Assembly (NCBI GenBank): GCA_003456455.1
Contig: DMRV01000099.1
Location: forward strand, 1-5,295
DNA from: Flavobacteriales bacterium
GTDB taxonomy: Bacteria; Bacteroidota; Bacteroidia; UBA10329
Reading direction: 5' to 3'
Length of the DNA stretch: 5,295 nucleotides
This document shows positions 1 through 5,295 of the stretch, piece by piece. The translations under genes and the position numbers were made by a program. The notes beneath the pieces were generated by a model. That model saw only the letters and a list, made by a program, of their open reading frames with translations, did not search any database and had not been told where the DNA came from. Position 1 is the stretch's first letter. Each line of letters starts with the position of its first letter.

Positions 1-144
1 GGTGGCTTGAACAACATGATGCGATTTGATCAAGGTTTAAGAAACGGAGTTTACGCCTACAACGGAGCTGTAACCAACGAGTATTTAGCCAAGACATTTG
101 ACCTGCCATTCAAGGATTTGAACTTGATAATGGCTGCATTTTAA
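1..144 (+). CDS. Alanine dehydrogenase-like protein, C-terminal fragment (5' end outside window)
   Basis: Frame 1 is open from the first base to a TAA at 142-144, giving the last 47 residues, from GGLNNMMRFDQGLRNG to LNLIMAAF. The pattern of an acidic residue, then LRNGVYAYNG, VTNEYLA and a short leucine- and phenylalanine-rich end resembles the C-terminus of alanine dehydrogenases (NAD-dependent conversion of L-alanine to pyruvate and ammonia), where a similar L..G....NGHVT...VA segment precedes the end. The catalytic and Rossmann-fold parts lie upstream and cannot be checked, so the assignment rests on a short tail recalled from family knowledge. It does not look like the C-terminus of MutL, the gene I would often expect upstream of this rhomboid pair in Bacteroidota. 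The stop is 25 bases before the next gene, with no terminator hairpin between, so read-through into the rhomboid cluster is possible. Confidence 0.55.
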   Translation, partial: GGLNNMMRFDQGLRNGVYAYNGAVTNEYLAKTFDLPFKDLNLIMAAF

Positions 145-154
145 CAACGATTTG

Positions 155-159
155 AAGGA
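155..159 (+). promoter_or_regulatory. Possible ribosome binding site (AAGGA) for rhomboid 1
   Basis: AAGGA lies ten bases before the ATG at 170, slightly further than ideal. It is the only purine-rich Shine-Dalgarno-like stretch correctly placed before a gene start in this window. The next two genes of the cluster have none and abut or overlap their upstream neighbour. This supports the ATG at 170 as the entry point for ribosomes into the cluster. Shine-Dalgarno use is generally weak in Bacteroidota, so its importance is uncertain. Confidence 0.4.
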
Positions 160-169
160 TAAAGCATAA

Positions 170-919
170 ATGTCGAATCAGCAGATAAGACCGGGTGGAT
201 TCAATATTCTGCCACCCGTTGTAAAGAATCTACTAATCATAAACGGCCTATTCTTTTTGGCTACCATGGCGTTAGGACGTTATGGTATCGACTTGGTGGA
301 ATTACTTGGGTTGTTCATTCCTCAATCAGAATATTTCAGACCACACCAGCTTGTCTCCTACATTTTCATGCACGGAGGTATGAATCATATCTTCTTCAAT
401 ATGTTCGCTCTTTGGATGTTTGGAAACGCCATTGAGAATTATTGGGGCGGAAAGCGATTCTTGATTTATTACATGGTAACTGGTCTTGGTGCAGGTTTCA
501 TACATCTTGGTGTGATGGAAATTCAGCTTTTCTCCGTTCTAAAAGAACTCAGTTTCGACCAAATTGAAATGGTGAAAAACGAAGGTTCTGCCGTACTTCA
601 AGCAGGGCAGAATTATTCCGAATCAGCCTTGGCACAACTCAATTTACTACTGAATACGCCAACTGTTGGAGCATCAGGTTCCGTTTTCGGTTTGCTTTTA
701 GCCTTTGGAATGATGTTCCCCAATGCCCAGATTTATCTCTATTTCCTATTTCCTATCAAAGCCAAATACTTCGTTATTGGTTATGGTTTGATTGAGTTAT
801 TCTCAGGAATAAGCAATCGTGCTGGGGATAACGTAGCACACTTCGCGCATTTGGGCGGGATGATTTTCGGATTTATTCTCATCAAATTCTGGCAGAAGAA
901 AGGTTCTCGGTTTCAGTAA
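170..919 (+). CDS. Rhomboid family intramembrane serine protease (rhomboid 1, GASG type)
   Basis: This 249-residue protein is a predicted inner-membrane protease that cleaves transmembrane or membrane-adjacent segments of other proteins. It has the six-helix rhomboid core, with hydrophobic spans near 17-36, 70-88, 96-116, 168-184, 186-215 and 222-240. The H-x4-H-x3-N motif in TM2 is H68, H73 and N77. The nucleophile S169 sits in GASG (167-170), and the catalytic histidine is H227 in HFAHLGG. By alignment with E. coli GlpG these match H145/H150/N154, S201 and H254. The dyad is intact, so the enzyme should be active. A loop of about 45 mostly polar residues (roughly 117-163) separates TM3 from the serine helix, where GlpG has only a short turn; it should face the periplasm next to the active site. 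The start follows an AAGGA at 155-159. The stop is immediately followed by the ATG of a second rhomboid, implying an operon. The physiological substrate is unknown. Confidence 0.95.
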   Translation: MSNQQIRPGGFNILPPVVKNLLIINGLFFLATMALGRYGIDLVELLGLFIPQSEYFRPHQLVSYIFMHGGMNHIFFNMFALWMFGNAIENYWGGKRFLIYYMVTGLGAGFIHLGVMEIQLFSVLKELSFDQIEMVKNEGSAVLQAGQNYSESALAQLNLLLNTPTVGASGSVFGLLLAFGMMFPNAQIYLYFLFPIKAKYFVIGYGLIELFSGISNRAGDNVAHFAHLGGMIFGFILIKFWQKKGSRFQ

Positions 920-1807
920 ATGGCCTTATTGGATGACATAAAATTCCAGTTTAAAACAGGAAATATTCTCATGCAGTTGATCTACATCAACGGTGGAATT
1001 TTCATTACTATGATGTTGCTTCAGGTTCTCTTCTTCCTAATTGGAAATGAAGCCATTTACACACAAATAGTAAATATATTTTCCGTTCCTGCGTCACCAT
1101 CTAAGCTGCTATTTCGCCCGTGGTCCATTCTTACACATATGTTTTTCCACGATGGGTTTTTACACATTTTGTTCAATATGATGTGGTTTCATTTTGGCGG
1201 AACCATCTTCTTAAATTTTTTAGATAGTAAGAAACTGCTCAGCACTTTCATTTTGGGCGGATTAAGCGGTGCGATACTTTTCATCCTACTAATGAACCTA
1301 GTACCACGGTTTGCCCCAATGGTCGATGGTACGACAGCACTTGGTGCTTCGGCTGCGGTGCTTGCCATTATGGTTGCCGCTGCCACAACAGTTCCCAATT
1401 ATGTTGTTCGGTTGGTTCTAATTGGCCCCGTTAAGTTGAAATATATCGCCATTGTTTCAGTCGTTCTGGATGTATTGCTTATTCCAAACGGCAATGCTGG
1501 CGGACACTTCGGACATTTAGGTGGGGCGCTTTTCGGGTTTGTTTTTGCTTCTCAATTGCAGCGCGGAAATGATTTAACCGTTGACTTTCTGAAACCACTC
1601 TACTTGATTAGAAATGGTTTTCCAAAGCGAGAAAAGAAAATCAAAGTCGTACATAGCAAACCAAAATCCGACTACGAATACAACGCGAACAAAGCATCTG
1701 CTCAAGAACAAATCGATACAATTCTTGAGAAAATCAAACGTTCTGGTTACGATAGTTTATCTAAAAAAGAGAAGGAAGTCCTTTTCAAAGCGAGTAAAGA
1801 CATATGA
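920..1807 (+). CDS. Rhomboid family intramembrane protease with C-terminal cytosolic tail (rhomboid 2, GASA type)
   Basis: This 295-residue protein has the rhomboid core at residues 18-213, with R66-P67-W68 before TM2, the H-x4-H-x3-N motif (H77, H82, N86), the nucleophile S144 and the catalytic histidine H199 in HFGHLGG. The serine motif reads GASA (142-145) rather than the usual GASG. Both dyad residues are present, so activity is plausible but perhaps altered. The loop before the serine helix is short, unlike in rhomboid 1. After TM6 comes a charged, lysine-rich tail of about 80 residues ending in a segment at 264-291 that includes IDTILEKIKRSGYDSLSKKE. That segment recurs in Bacteroidota rhomboids and appears to match the domain called DUF6576 (name from memory). 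The ATG directly follows the TAA of rhomboid 1 and lacks a Shine-Dalgarno sequence, so translation is probably coupled. The tail is on the side of the last helix expected to be cytoplasmic. Its function is unknown. Confidence 0.93.
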   Translation: MALLDDIKFQFKTGNILMQLIYINGGIFITMMLLQVLFFLIGNEAIYTQIVNIFSVPASPSKLLFRPWSILTHMFFHDGFLHILFNMMWFHFGGTIFLNFLDSKKLLSTFILGGLSGAILFILLMNLVPRFAPMVDGTTALGASAAVLAIMVAAATTVPNYVVRLVLIGPVKLKYIAIVSVVLDVLLIPNGNAGGHFGHLGGALFGFVFASQLQRGNDLTVDFLKPLYLIRNGFPKREKKIKVVHSKPKSDYEYNANKASAQEQIDTILEKIKRSGYDSLSKKEKEVLFKASKDI

Positions 1808-2937
1808 GCATCAAATTGAAAAAGCGAAAGTTGCTTGATTGCTTCATGCTATTTCTCAATATGCTTTCGCTAATGGCTCTTTCGGCCACCTATCTCGCAG
1901 GAATCATCAGTCCGGAGAAATTTTGGCCACTTGCTTTTGTTGCCATGAGCTACCCGATAATCCTTACCGTTACAGCTTTTTTCATTGTCTATTGGCTGCT
2001 CCGAAGAAAGTGGTTTTTGTTCTTAAACATCGCCTTTATAGTGCTGAAATGGGATTATGTGGCTGCAACCGTTCAGCTCAACTCTAATAGCAACCAAGTT
2101 TCAGCTGATTCAGCAAACATCAAGGTGATGACCTACAACGTAAGGTTGTTTGATTATTACAATTGGTCGAACAATAAGAATACACGGCATTGGATTTACG
2201 ATTTTCTATTTAATCAGCAACCCAACATTCTCTGTTTTCAGGAATTCTATCACGACAAAACTGGTTATTTTCCGACCATCGATACGTTGCTAGAAGTAAA
2301 TAGCATTCGCCATATGCATGTCGAGAATTACACGAAAAAGCTAAACAACAATCAGTTGTGGGGTATGGCTACTTTAAGCAGTTATCCTATCATAAATAAG
2401 GGCAAAATAGAGTTTGAATCTACCTACGGAAACCTTTGCATTTTCACTGACCTTAAACTCGATGAAGACACGGTACGAGTTTACAATCTGCATTTGCAAA
2501 GTGTTCGAATTGGTGAAGATCAGTATCGGTTTCTAGATCAAATTATGTTGAATAAAAGTTTGAGCGGAATTCGCATGAAAGAACTTTTGGGAGACCTAAA
2601 ATTATTAGTGTATCGTATGGCTCACGCATTTATCGAACGTGGAAAACAAGCTGATTTAGTTGCCAACCACATACGGAATTCTCCACACCATATTATTTTG
2701 TGCGGAGACTTCAACGATACGCCTACCTCCTATTCGTATCAAACGCTGGTGACTGACCTGAATGATTCTTTTACCACAAAAGGATTTGGGGTAGGTTCAA
2801 CTTACGTCCGAATTCCTTTTTTTAGAATTGATAATATCTTCTACTCAAACTTATTTAAAGTAGAATCCCATACGGTTCATCCATACGAATTGTCGGATCA
2901 CTTTGCGGTTTCAACAGTTCTGACCCAAAAAGACTAG
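1804..2937 (+). CDS. Membrane-anchored endonuclease/exonuclease/phosphatase (EEP) family protein
   Basis: The 377-residue product has three N-terminal hydrophobic spans (about 14-33, 42-66 and 69-90) and then an EEP (DNase I-like) domain from about 105 to the end. All expected metal and catalytic motifs are visible: YNV (N112), FQE (E147), NLH (N228, H230), GDFND (D302, N304), RIDN (D343) and SDH (D365, H366). The fold hydrolyses phosphodiester or phosphomonoester bonds with Mg2+. Relatives act on DNA, RNA, phosphoinositides or sphingomyelin, and the substrate here cannot be told from sequence. An inserted helical stretch (about 250-292, with RGKQADLVANHI) precedes GDFND, as is usual in Bacteroidota members. 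With three spans and a cytoplasmic, lysine-rich N-terminus, the catalytic domain would face the periplasm, which argues against a chromosomal DNA role. The start overlaps the stop of rhomboid 2 as ATGA, without a Shine-Dalgarno sequence, so coupled translation is likely. The stop shares CTAG with the convergent gene. Confidence 0.92.
   Translation: MSIKLKKRKLLDCFMLFLNMLSLMALSATYLAGIISPEKFWPLAFVAMSYPIILTVTAFFIVYWLLRRKWFLFLNIAFIVLKWDYVAATVQLNSNSNQVSADSANIKVMTYNVRLFDYYNWSNNKNTRHWIYDFLFNQQPNILCFQEFYHDKTGYFPTIDTLLEVNSIRHMHVENYTKKLNNNQLWGMATLSSYPIINKGKIEFESTYGNLCIFTDLKLDEDTVRVYNLHLQSVRIGEDQYRFLDQIMLNKSLSGIRMKELLGDLKLLVYRMAHAFIERGKQADLVANHIRNSPHHIILCGDFNDTPTSYSYQTLVTDLNDSFTTKGFGVGSTYVRIPFFRIDNIFYSNLFKVESHTVHPYELSDHFAVSTVLTQKD
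2934..2937. other. Shared CTAG palindrome: overlapping convergent stop codons
   Basis: The tetramer CTAG contains the TAG stop of the EEP gene on the plus strand (2935-2937) and the TAG stop of the binding-protein gene on the minus strand (complement of 2934-2936). The two genes therefore converge with a four-base overlap and no intergenic space. Any transcription terminator for either gene must lie inside the coding sequence of the other, and I saw no obvious hairpin with a T-run close by. Confidence 0.9.
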
Positions 2938-4559
2938 TCTTTCTTCACTGTCTTGAGCGACAATCCGTTCATTGAATTAGAACCCAGCCCAGACACATTT
3001 TTGTGCACAAACCGTAGCACCTGATCGTAATATAAAACCACCACAGGAGCTTCTTCTACAATGATGCTATCCATTTGTGCGTAGTACGAATACCGCAAAC
3101 TATCAGCCGTGGTCGAAAGAGAAGCTTCGTACAATTGGTCGTAAGCCGCGTTTGAGAAAAGCGTGTAATTCGGACCGTTGGGCGTGAGATTTTTAGAGTA
3201 GAAAAGGGAAAGATAATTCTCTGAATCAGCATAGTCTGCAATCCATGATTTACGGAAAAACGGTACTTGCGAATTGGCTACCAGGGCCCCATGTGTTGCT
3301 CCCGGATTTACCTCTATCCTCAGCTTAATTCCAACTTCTTCTAATTGATGTTGCATGTATTCGCACAAATCCAAATACTGAGAAGTTGTATAGAGAGGAA
3401 TCTCGGGTAGATCTTTACCATTCGGAAAGCCAGCTTCCGCAAGCAATTGCTTTGCTTTCTGTGGATTGTAATCATAGCCATTCACCCGTAATTCCTCTCC
3501 AGGCAAACCTGTTGGCAGAAACCCACGAATTCCAGCCGAACCAATATTATTACGGATATACCGCATCATCTTAACCCGATCAAAGCCATAATTAACTGCC
3601 TGTCGAATCAACTTATCGTTCAATGGGTTTGGACTTCCATTAATTGAATCATGAAGCAGAAACCCAAGGTATTCCGTGTTCAGAAATGGCCGAGAAAGCA
3701 TGATAAGCTCATCTTTCATATCTGGCTGGAGATTACCGTTTGATGTAATGAGGGCATCCTTGTAACTACCGTCCTCCAATCCAGAAAGCATATCCAAATT
3801 CCCTTTCATAAACTCCAAAAAAATGGATTGCGGATCAGGAATGAACGAAACGCCAACTGCATCTAAGTATGGCAGTTTCCCACCAGTGTTATCGGTCTCA
3901 AAGTAATTCTCGTTCTTATGGAGCACCAGTTTGATGCCTTCATACCATTCCTTGAATTTAAACGCTCCAGTTCCAATAGGTTTTCGTCCGAAATCCTTTC
4001 CCAAATTCTCAACAATTTCTTTTGGAACAACAGAGCAATATTGCATGGATATAATTCCCAGAAAAGGAGGAAAACTGTGCTTGAGATAAATCTCGAAAAC
4101 AGAATCGTTCACAGCATGAAAGCCACCATGATTTTCCAAATCAACAGCATTAAAAATCCACCGACCGGGAGAAAGTGTAGCATCATCCAGAATGCGCTTG
4201 AAGCTGTATTCAAAATCTGAAGCAACCACGCTCCTGCCCGTTCCATTTTCGAAAAGCTCGTGATTATGAAATGCAACATCCTTCCTTAGAAAGAAGCGAT
4301 AAACTAAACCACCTTCACTTATCTCCCAATTGTTGGCAATGCTCGGCACTACCTCCATTTTATCGTTCAATTGAACCAAGCCATTGAACAATTGAGTTGT
4401 GGCCCAAATGTTTCCCATTGTGCGGGATTGCGCTGGATCTAACGAAGTAATTCCTTTGCTTTCGTTGTATCGAAAAACGGTTTTATCTGAGTTCTCATTT
4501 CGTTCAGAACACGCGGAGAAAAAAGCAATGACAACAAGCAGAAAAAAAACATTTCGCAT
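2934..4559 (-). CDS. Lipoprotein substrate-binding protein of the peptide/nickel ABC transporter family (SBP family 5)
   Basis: This 541-residue protein is a likely membrane-anchored solute receptor that delivers peptides or similar ligands to an ABC importer. It begins with a lipoprotein signal peptide: MRN, a hydrophobic stretch 4-14, and the lipobox FSAC with C17 as the lipidated residue. The mature part fits SBP family 5 (DppA/OppA-like): an early SLDPAQS segment (39-45), PIGTGAFKFKEW (194-205), the LIRQAVNYGFDR region (317-328), FLPTGLPG (347-354), the ..QKAKQLLAEAGFPNG region (367-381) and WIADYADSENYL (439-450). The length is normal for the family. The start is fixed by the signal peptide, since the next methionine is M49 and an in-frame stop lies at the complement of 4605-4607. 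No permease or ATPase gene is adjacent, so partners must be encoded elsewhere. Ligand specificity (oligopeptide, dipeptide, nickel-chelate or sugar) cannot be read from the sequence. Confidence 0.92.
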   Translation of the reverse strand: MRNVFFLLVVIAFFSACSERNENSDKTVFRYNESKGITSLDPAQSRTMGNIWATTQLFNGLVQLNDKMEVVPSIANNWEISEGGLVYRFFLRKDVAFHNHELFENGTGRSVVASDFEYSFKRILDDATLSPGRWIFNAVDLENHGGFHAVNDSVFEIYLKHSFPPFLGIISMQYCSVVPKEIVENLGKDFGRKPIGTGAFKFKEWYEGIKLVLHKNENYFETDNTGGKLPYLDAVGVSFIPDPQSIFLEFMKGNLDMLSGLEDGSYKDALITSNGNLQPDMKDELIMLSRPFLNTEYLGFLLHDSINGSPNPLNDKLIRQAVNYGFDRVKMMRYIRNNIGSAGIRGFLPTGLPGEELRVNGYDYNPQKAKQLLAEAGFPNGKDLPEIPLYTTSQYLDLCEYMQHQLEEVGIKLRIEVNPGATHGALVANSQVPFFRKSWIADYADSENYLSLFYSKNLTPNGPNYTLFSNAAYDQLYEASLSTTADSLRYSYYAQMDSIIVEEAPVVVLYYDQVLRFVHKNVSGLGSNSMNGLSLKTVKKD

Positions 4560-4564
4560 ATGGG

Positions 4565-4572
4565 CAAATATA
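4565..4572 (-). promoter_or_regulatory. Candidate Bacteroidota -10 (-7) box TATATTTG for the binding-protein gene
   Basis: Read on the minus strand this is TATATTTG, a full match to the Bacteroidota TAnnTTTG element. Only five bases (CCCAT) separate it from the ATG at 4559, so transcription would start within a few bases of the A of the start codon, giving a leaderless or nearly leaderless mRNA. No TTG-type -33 element was found at the usual distance upstream, and the match is short, so it may be chance. Confidence 0.4.
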
Positions 4573-4588
4573 AGATACAGGTGCGCCC

Positions 4589-4623
4589 TTCTATCTCCTA
4601 ACTTCTAGATTCTAACTCCTAAT
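4589..4623. repeat. Five degenerate tandem heptamers, consensus TYCTAAC
   Basis: On the plus strand the tract reads as consecutive seven-base units TTCTATC, TCCTAAC, TTCTAGA, TTCTAAC and TCCTAAT. The first, fourth and fifth bases (T, T, A) and the C at the third position are invariant, and the other positions vary at most in a unit or two, apart from the Y at position two. The tract fills nearly half of the 74-base divergent gap and ends ten bases before the downstream ATG. It may be a degraded microsatellite or an array of protein-binding sites. Nothing in the sequence decides between them. Confidence 0.7.
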
Positions 4624-4633
4624 TTACGCCCCA

Positions 4634-5295
4634 ATGACACAGCACGAAATCAAACAACTGTTGGAGGAGAAGTATTTGGAATACTGCACTCCTGATTTCA
4701 TCGAACTCGACCCTATTAGCATTCCACATTTATTTGAGGATAGACGAGATATTGAAATTAGTGGTTTGATTGCTGCAACCATTGCTTGGGGACAACGCCC
4801 AACCATTCTCAAAAATGCGAAAAGTGCCATCGATCGCATAGGAAATGAGCCTTATCGATTTGTGATGAATCATACAGAAAATGACCTCAAATCTTTAGAT
4901 GGATTTGTCCATAGAACTTTCAATTCTGAAGACTTCAAACATTTCGTCCGTTCTCTAAAAAACATCTATTCCGAGCACGGCTCATTGGAAAATGTATTCC
5001 TTGAAGGGATTGGAAAAGATGATTTGAACATGATGAATTCCATTGCTCATTTCAAACAGGTTTTCTTCAATATTCCACACGAAAAACGAACTCATAAACA
5101 TGTTTCAGACCCGCTGAAAGGTTCAGCATCAAAGAGAATTAACATGTACTTGAGATGGATGGTAAGATCGAATGACCGTGAAGTAGATTTCGGATTGTGG
5201 AACCGAATTTCAACTTCTATTCTTTCTTGTCCGTTAGACGTGCATTCGGGAAGGAATGCGCGCCAATTGAGTTTACTTAATAGAACCCAAAACGA
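4634..5295 (+). CDS. TIGR02757 family / DUF2400 protein, N-terminal part (3' end outside window)
   Basis: An open frame runs from the ATG at 4634 to the window edge, giving 220 codons and a partial one, with no stop. The translation starts MTQHEIKQLLEEKY. It shows the conserved blocks I associate with TIGR02757/DUF2400: DPISIPHLFEDRRDIEISG (residues 26-44), IAATIAWGQRPTILKNA (46-62), SASKRINMYLRWMVR (about 163-177), VDFGLWNRIS (about 183-192) and CPLDVHSGRNARQLSLL. The protein looks largely helical and cytosolic, with no signal peptide or membrane span. Its function is not established to my knowledge. The invariant-looking LDVHSGR and WMVR motifs hint at an enzymatic or nucleic-acid-related site, but that is inference. 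The start is the first ATG after an in-frame TAA at 4613-4615. There is no Shine-Dalgarno sequence, and no clear promoter box in the 74-base gap. It is transcribed divergently from the binding-protein gene. The family usually runs to about 250-260 residues, so only the end should be missing. Confidence 0.88.
   Translation, partial: MTQHEIKQLLEEKYLEYCTPDFIELDPISIPHLFEDRRDIEISGLIAATIAWGQRPTILKNAKSAIDRIGNEPYRFVMNHTENDLKSLDGFVHRTFNSEDFKHFVRSLKNIYSEHGSLENVFLEGIGKDDLNMMNSIAHFKQVFFNIPHEKRTHKHVSDPLKGSASKRINMYLRWMVRSNDREVDFGLWNRISTSILSCPLDVHSGRNARQLSLLNRTQN

Larger units (their letters stand above)
170..2937 (+). other. Predicted three-gene operon: rhomboid 1, rhomboid 2, EEP protein
   Basis: The genes are joined as TAAATG (917-922, zero spacing) and ATGA (1804-1807, four-base overlap), with no room for internal terminators and no Shine-Dalgarno sequence before genes two and three. 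From general knowledge, paired rhomboids followed by an EEP protein recur in Bacteroidota genomes, often after mutL. Here the upstream gene instead looks like alanine dehydrogenase. No clear TAnnTTTG promoter box was found in the 25-base gap before the first gene, so the promoter may lie further upstream or be shared. Confidence 0.75.

Noticed and set aside
145..169. Possible terminator or TAnnTTTG promoter between the first gene and rhomboid 1
   Set aside because: No inverted repeat with a T-run is present. The only TTTG (151-154) is preceded by CGAT rather than TAnn, so neither can be supported.
1189..1398. Minus-strand 69-codon open frame inside rhomboid 2
   Set aside because: It lies antisense to a well-supported rhomboid core that includes the GASA motif, and its alanine-rich translation has no recognisable features. 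It is a shadow frame.
1614..2087. Two short plus-strand frames overlapping the rhomboid 2 tail and the start of the EEP gene
   Set aside because: Both are out of frame with strongly supported proteins and show no domain, signal or translation start of their own.
3918..4220. Plus-strand 100-codon frame antisense to the binding-protein gene
   Set aside because: The opposite strand encodes conserved SBP family 5 motifs across the same bases, and the antisense product shows no family features.
4624..4839. Minus-strand 71-codon frame opposite the start of the DUF2400 gene
   Set aside because: The plus strand here encodes conserved DUF2400 blocks. The minus product is serine- and cysteine-rich without structure and has no upstream signals.
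1..5295. CRISPR array, tRNA, insertion sequence, phage or defence system
   Set aside because: No regularly spaced repeats, cloverleaf-like segment, transposase or terminal inverted repeats were seen, and every long frame has a housekeeping or envelope-type assignment.

Overview
The window looks like ordinary chromosomal core sequence from a member of the Bacteroidota, probably Flavobacteriales-like (the order is a guess). The reasons are moderate AT-richness, weak or absent Shine-Dalgarno sequences, a TAnnTTTG-type -10 box, a tandem rhomboid pair followed by a membrane-anchored endonuclease/exonuclease/phosphatase (EEP) protein, and a gene for a TIGR02757/DUF2400 protein. No tRNA, rRNA, CRISPR array, transposase, phage gene or integration site was seen.

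Layout. Bases 1-144 hold the 3' end of a plus-strand gene whose last 47 codons resemble the C-terminus of an alanine dehydrogenase. After a 25-base gap comes a tightly packed plus-strand cluster at 170-2937: rhomboid protease 1 (GASG active site), rhomboid protease 2 (GASA active site plus a cytosolic tail), and a three-TM EEP-domain protein. The first junction has zero spacing (TAAATG) and the second overlaps by four bases (ATGA), so the three genes are very likely co-transcribed and translationally coupled. A convergent minus-strand gene at 2934-4559 encodes a lipoprotein substrate-binding protein of the peptide/nickel ABC transporter family. It shares a CTAG palindrome with the EEP gene, so the two stop codons overlap. 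The 74-base divergent gap at 4560-4633 contains a possible leaderless promoter for the binding protein and five degenerate tandem heptamers. The last gene, from 4634 to the window edge, is the N-terminal part of a TIGR02757/DUF2400 protein of unknown function.

Functional picture. The three-gene cluster puts two intramembrane serine proteases beside a membrane-tethered phosphodiesterase-fold enzyme. A shared envelope role, with the EEP protein as a possible client, is plausible but unproven. The binding protein has no permease or ATPase beside it, and nothing links it to the rhomboid cluster beyond proximity. I see no convincing new multi-gene system. The points most worth checking are the paired rhomboids with different active sites and accessory regions, the heptamer tract, the possible leaderless promoter, and the uncharacterised DUF2400 gene.
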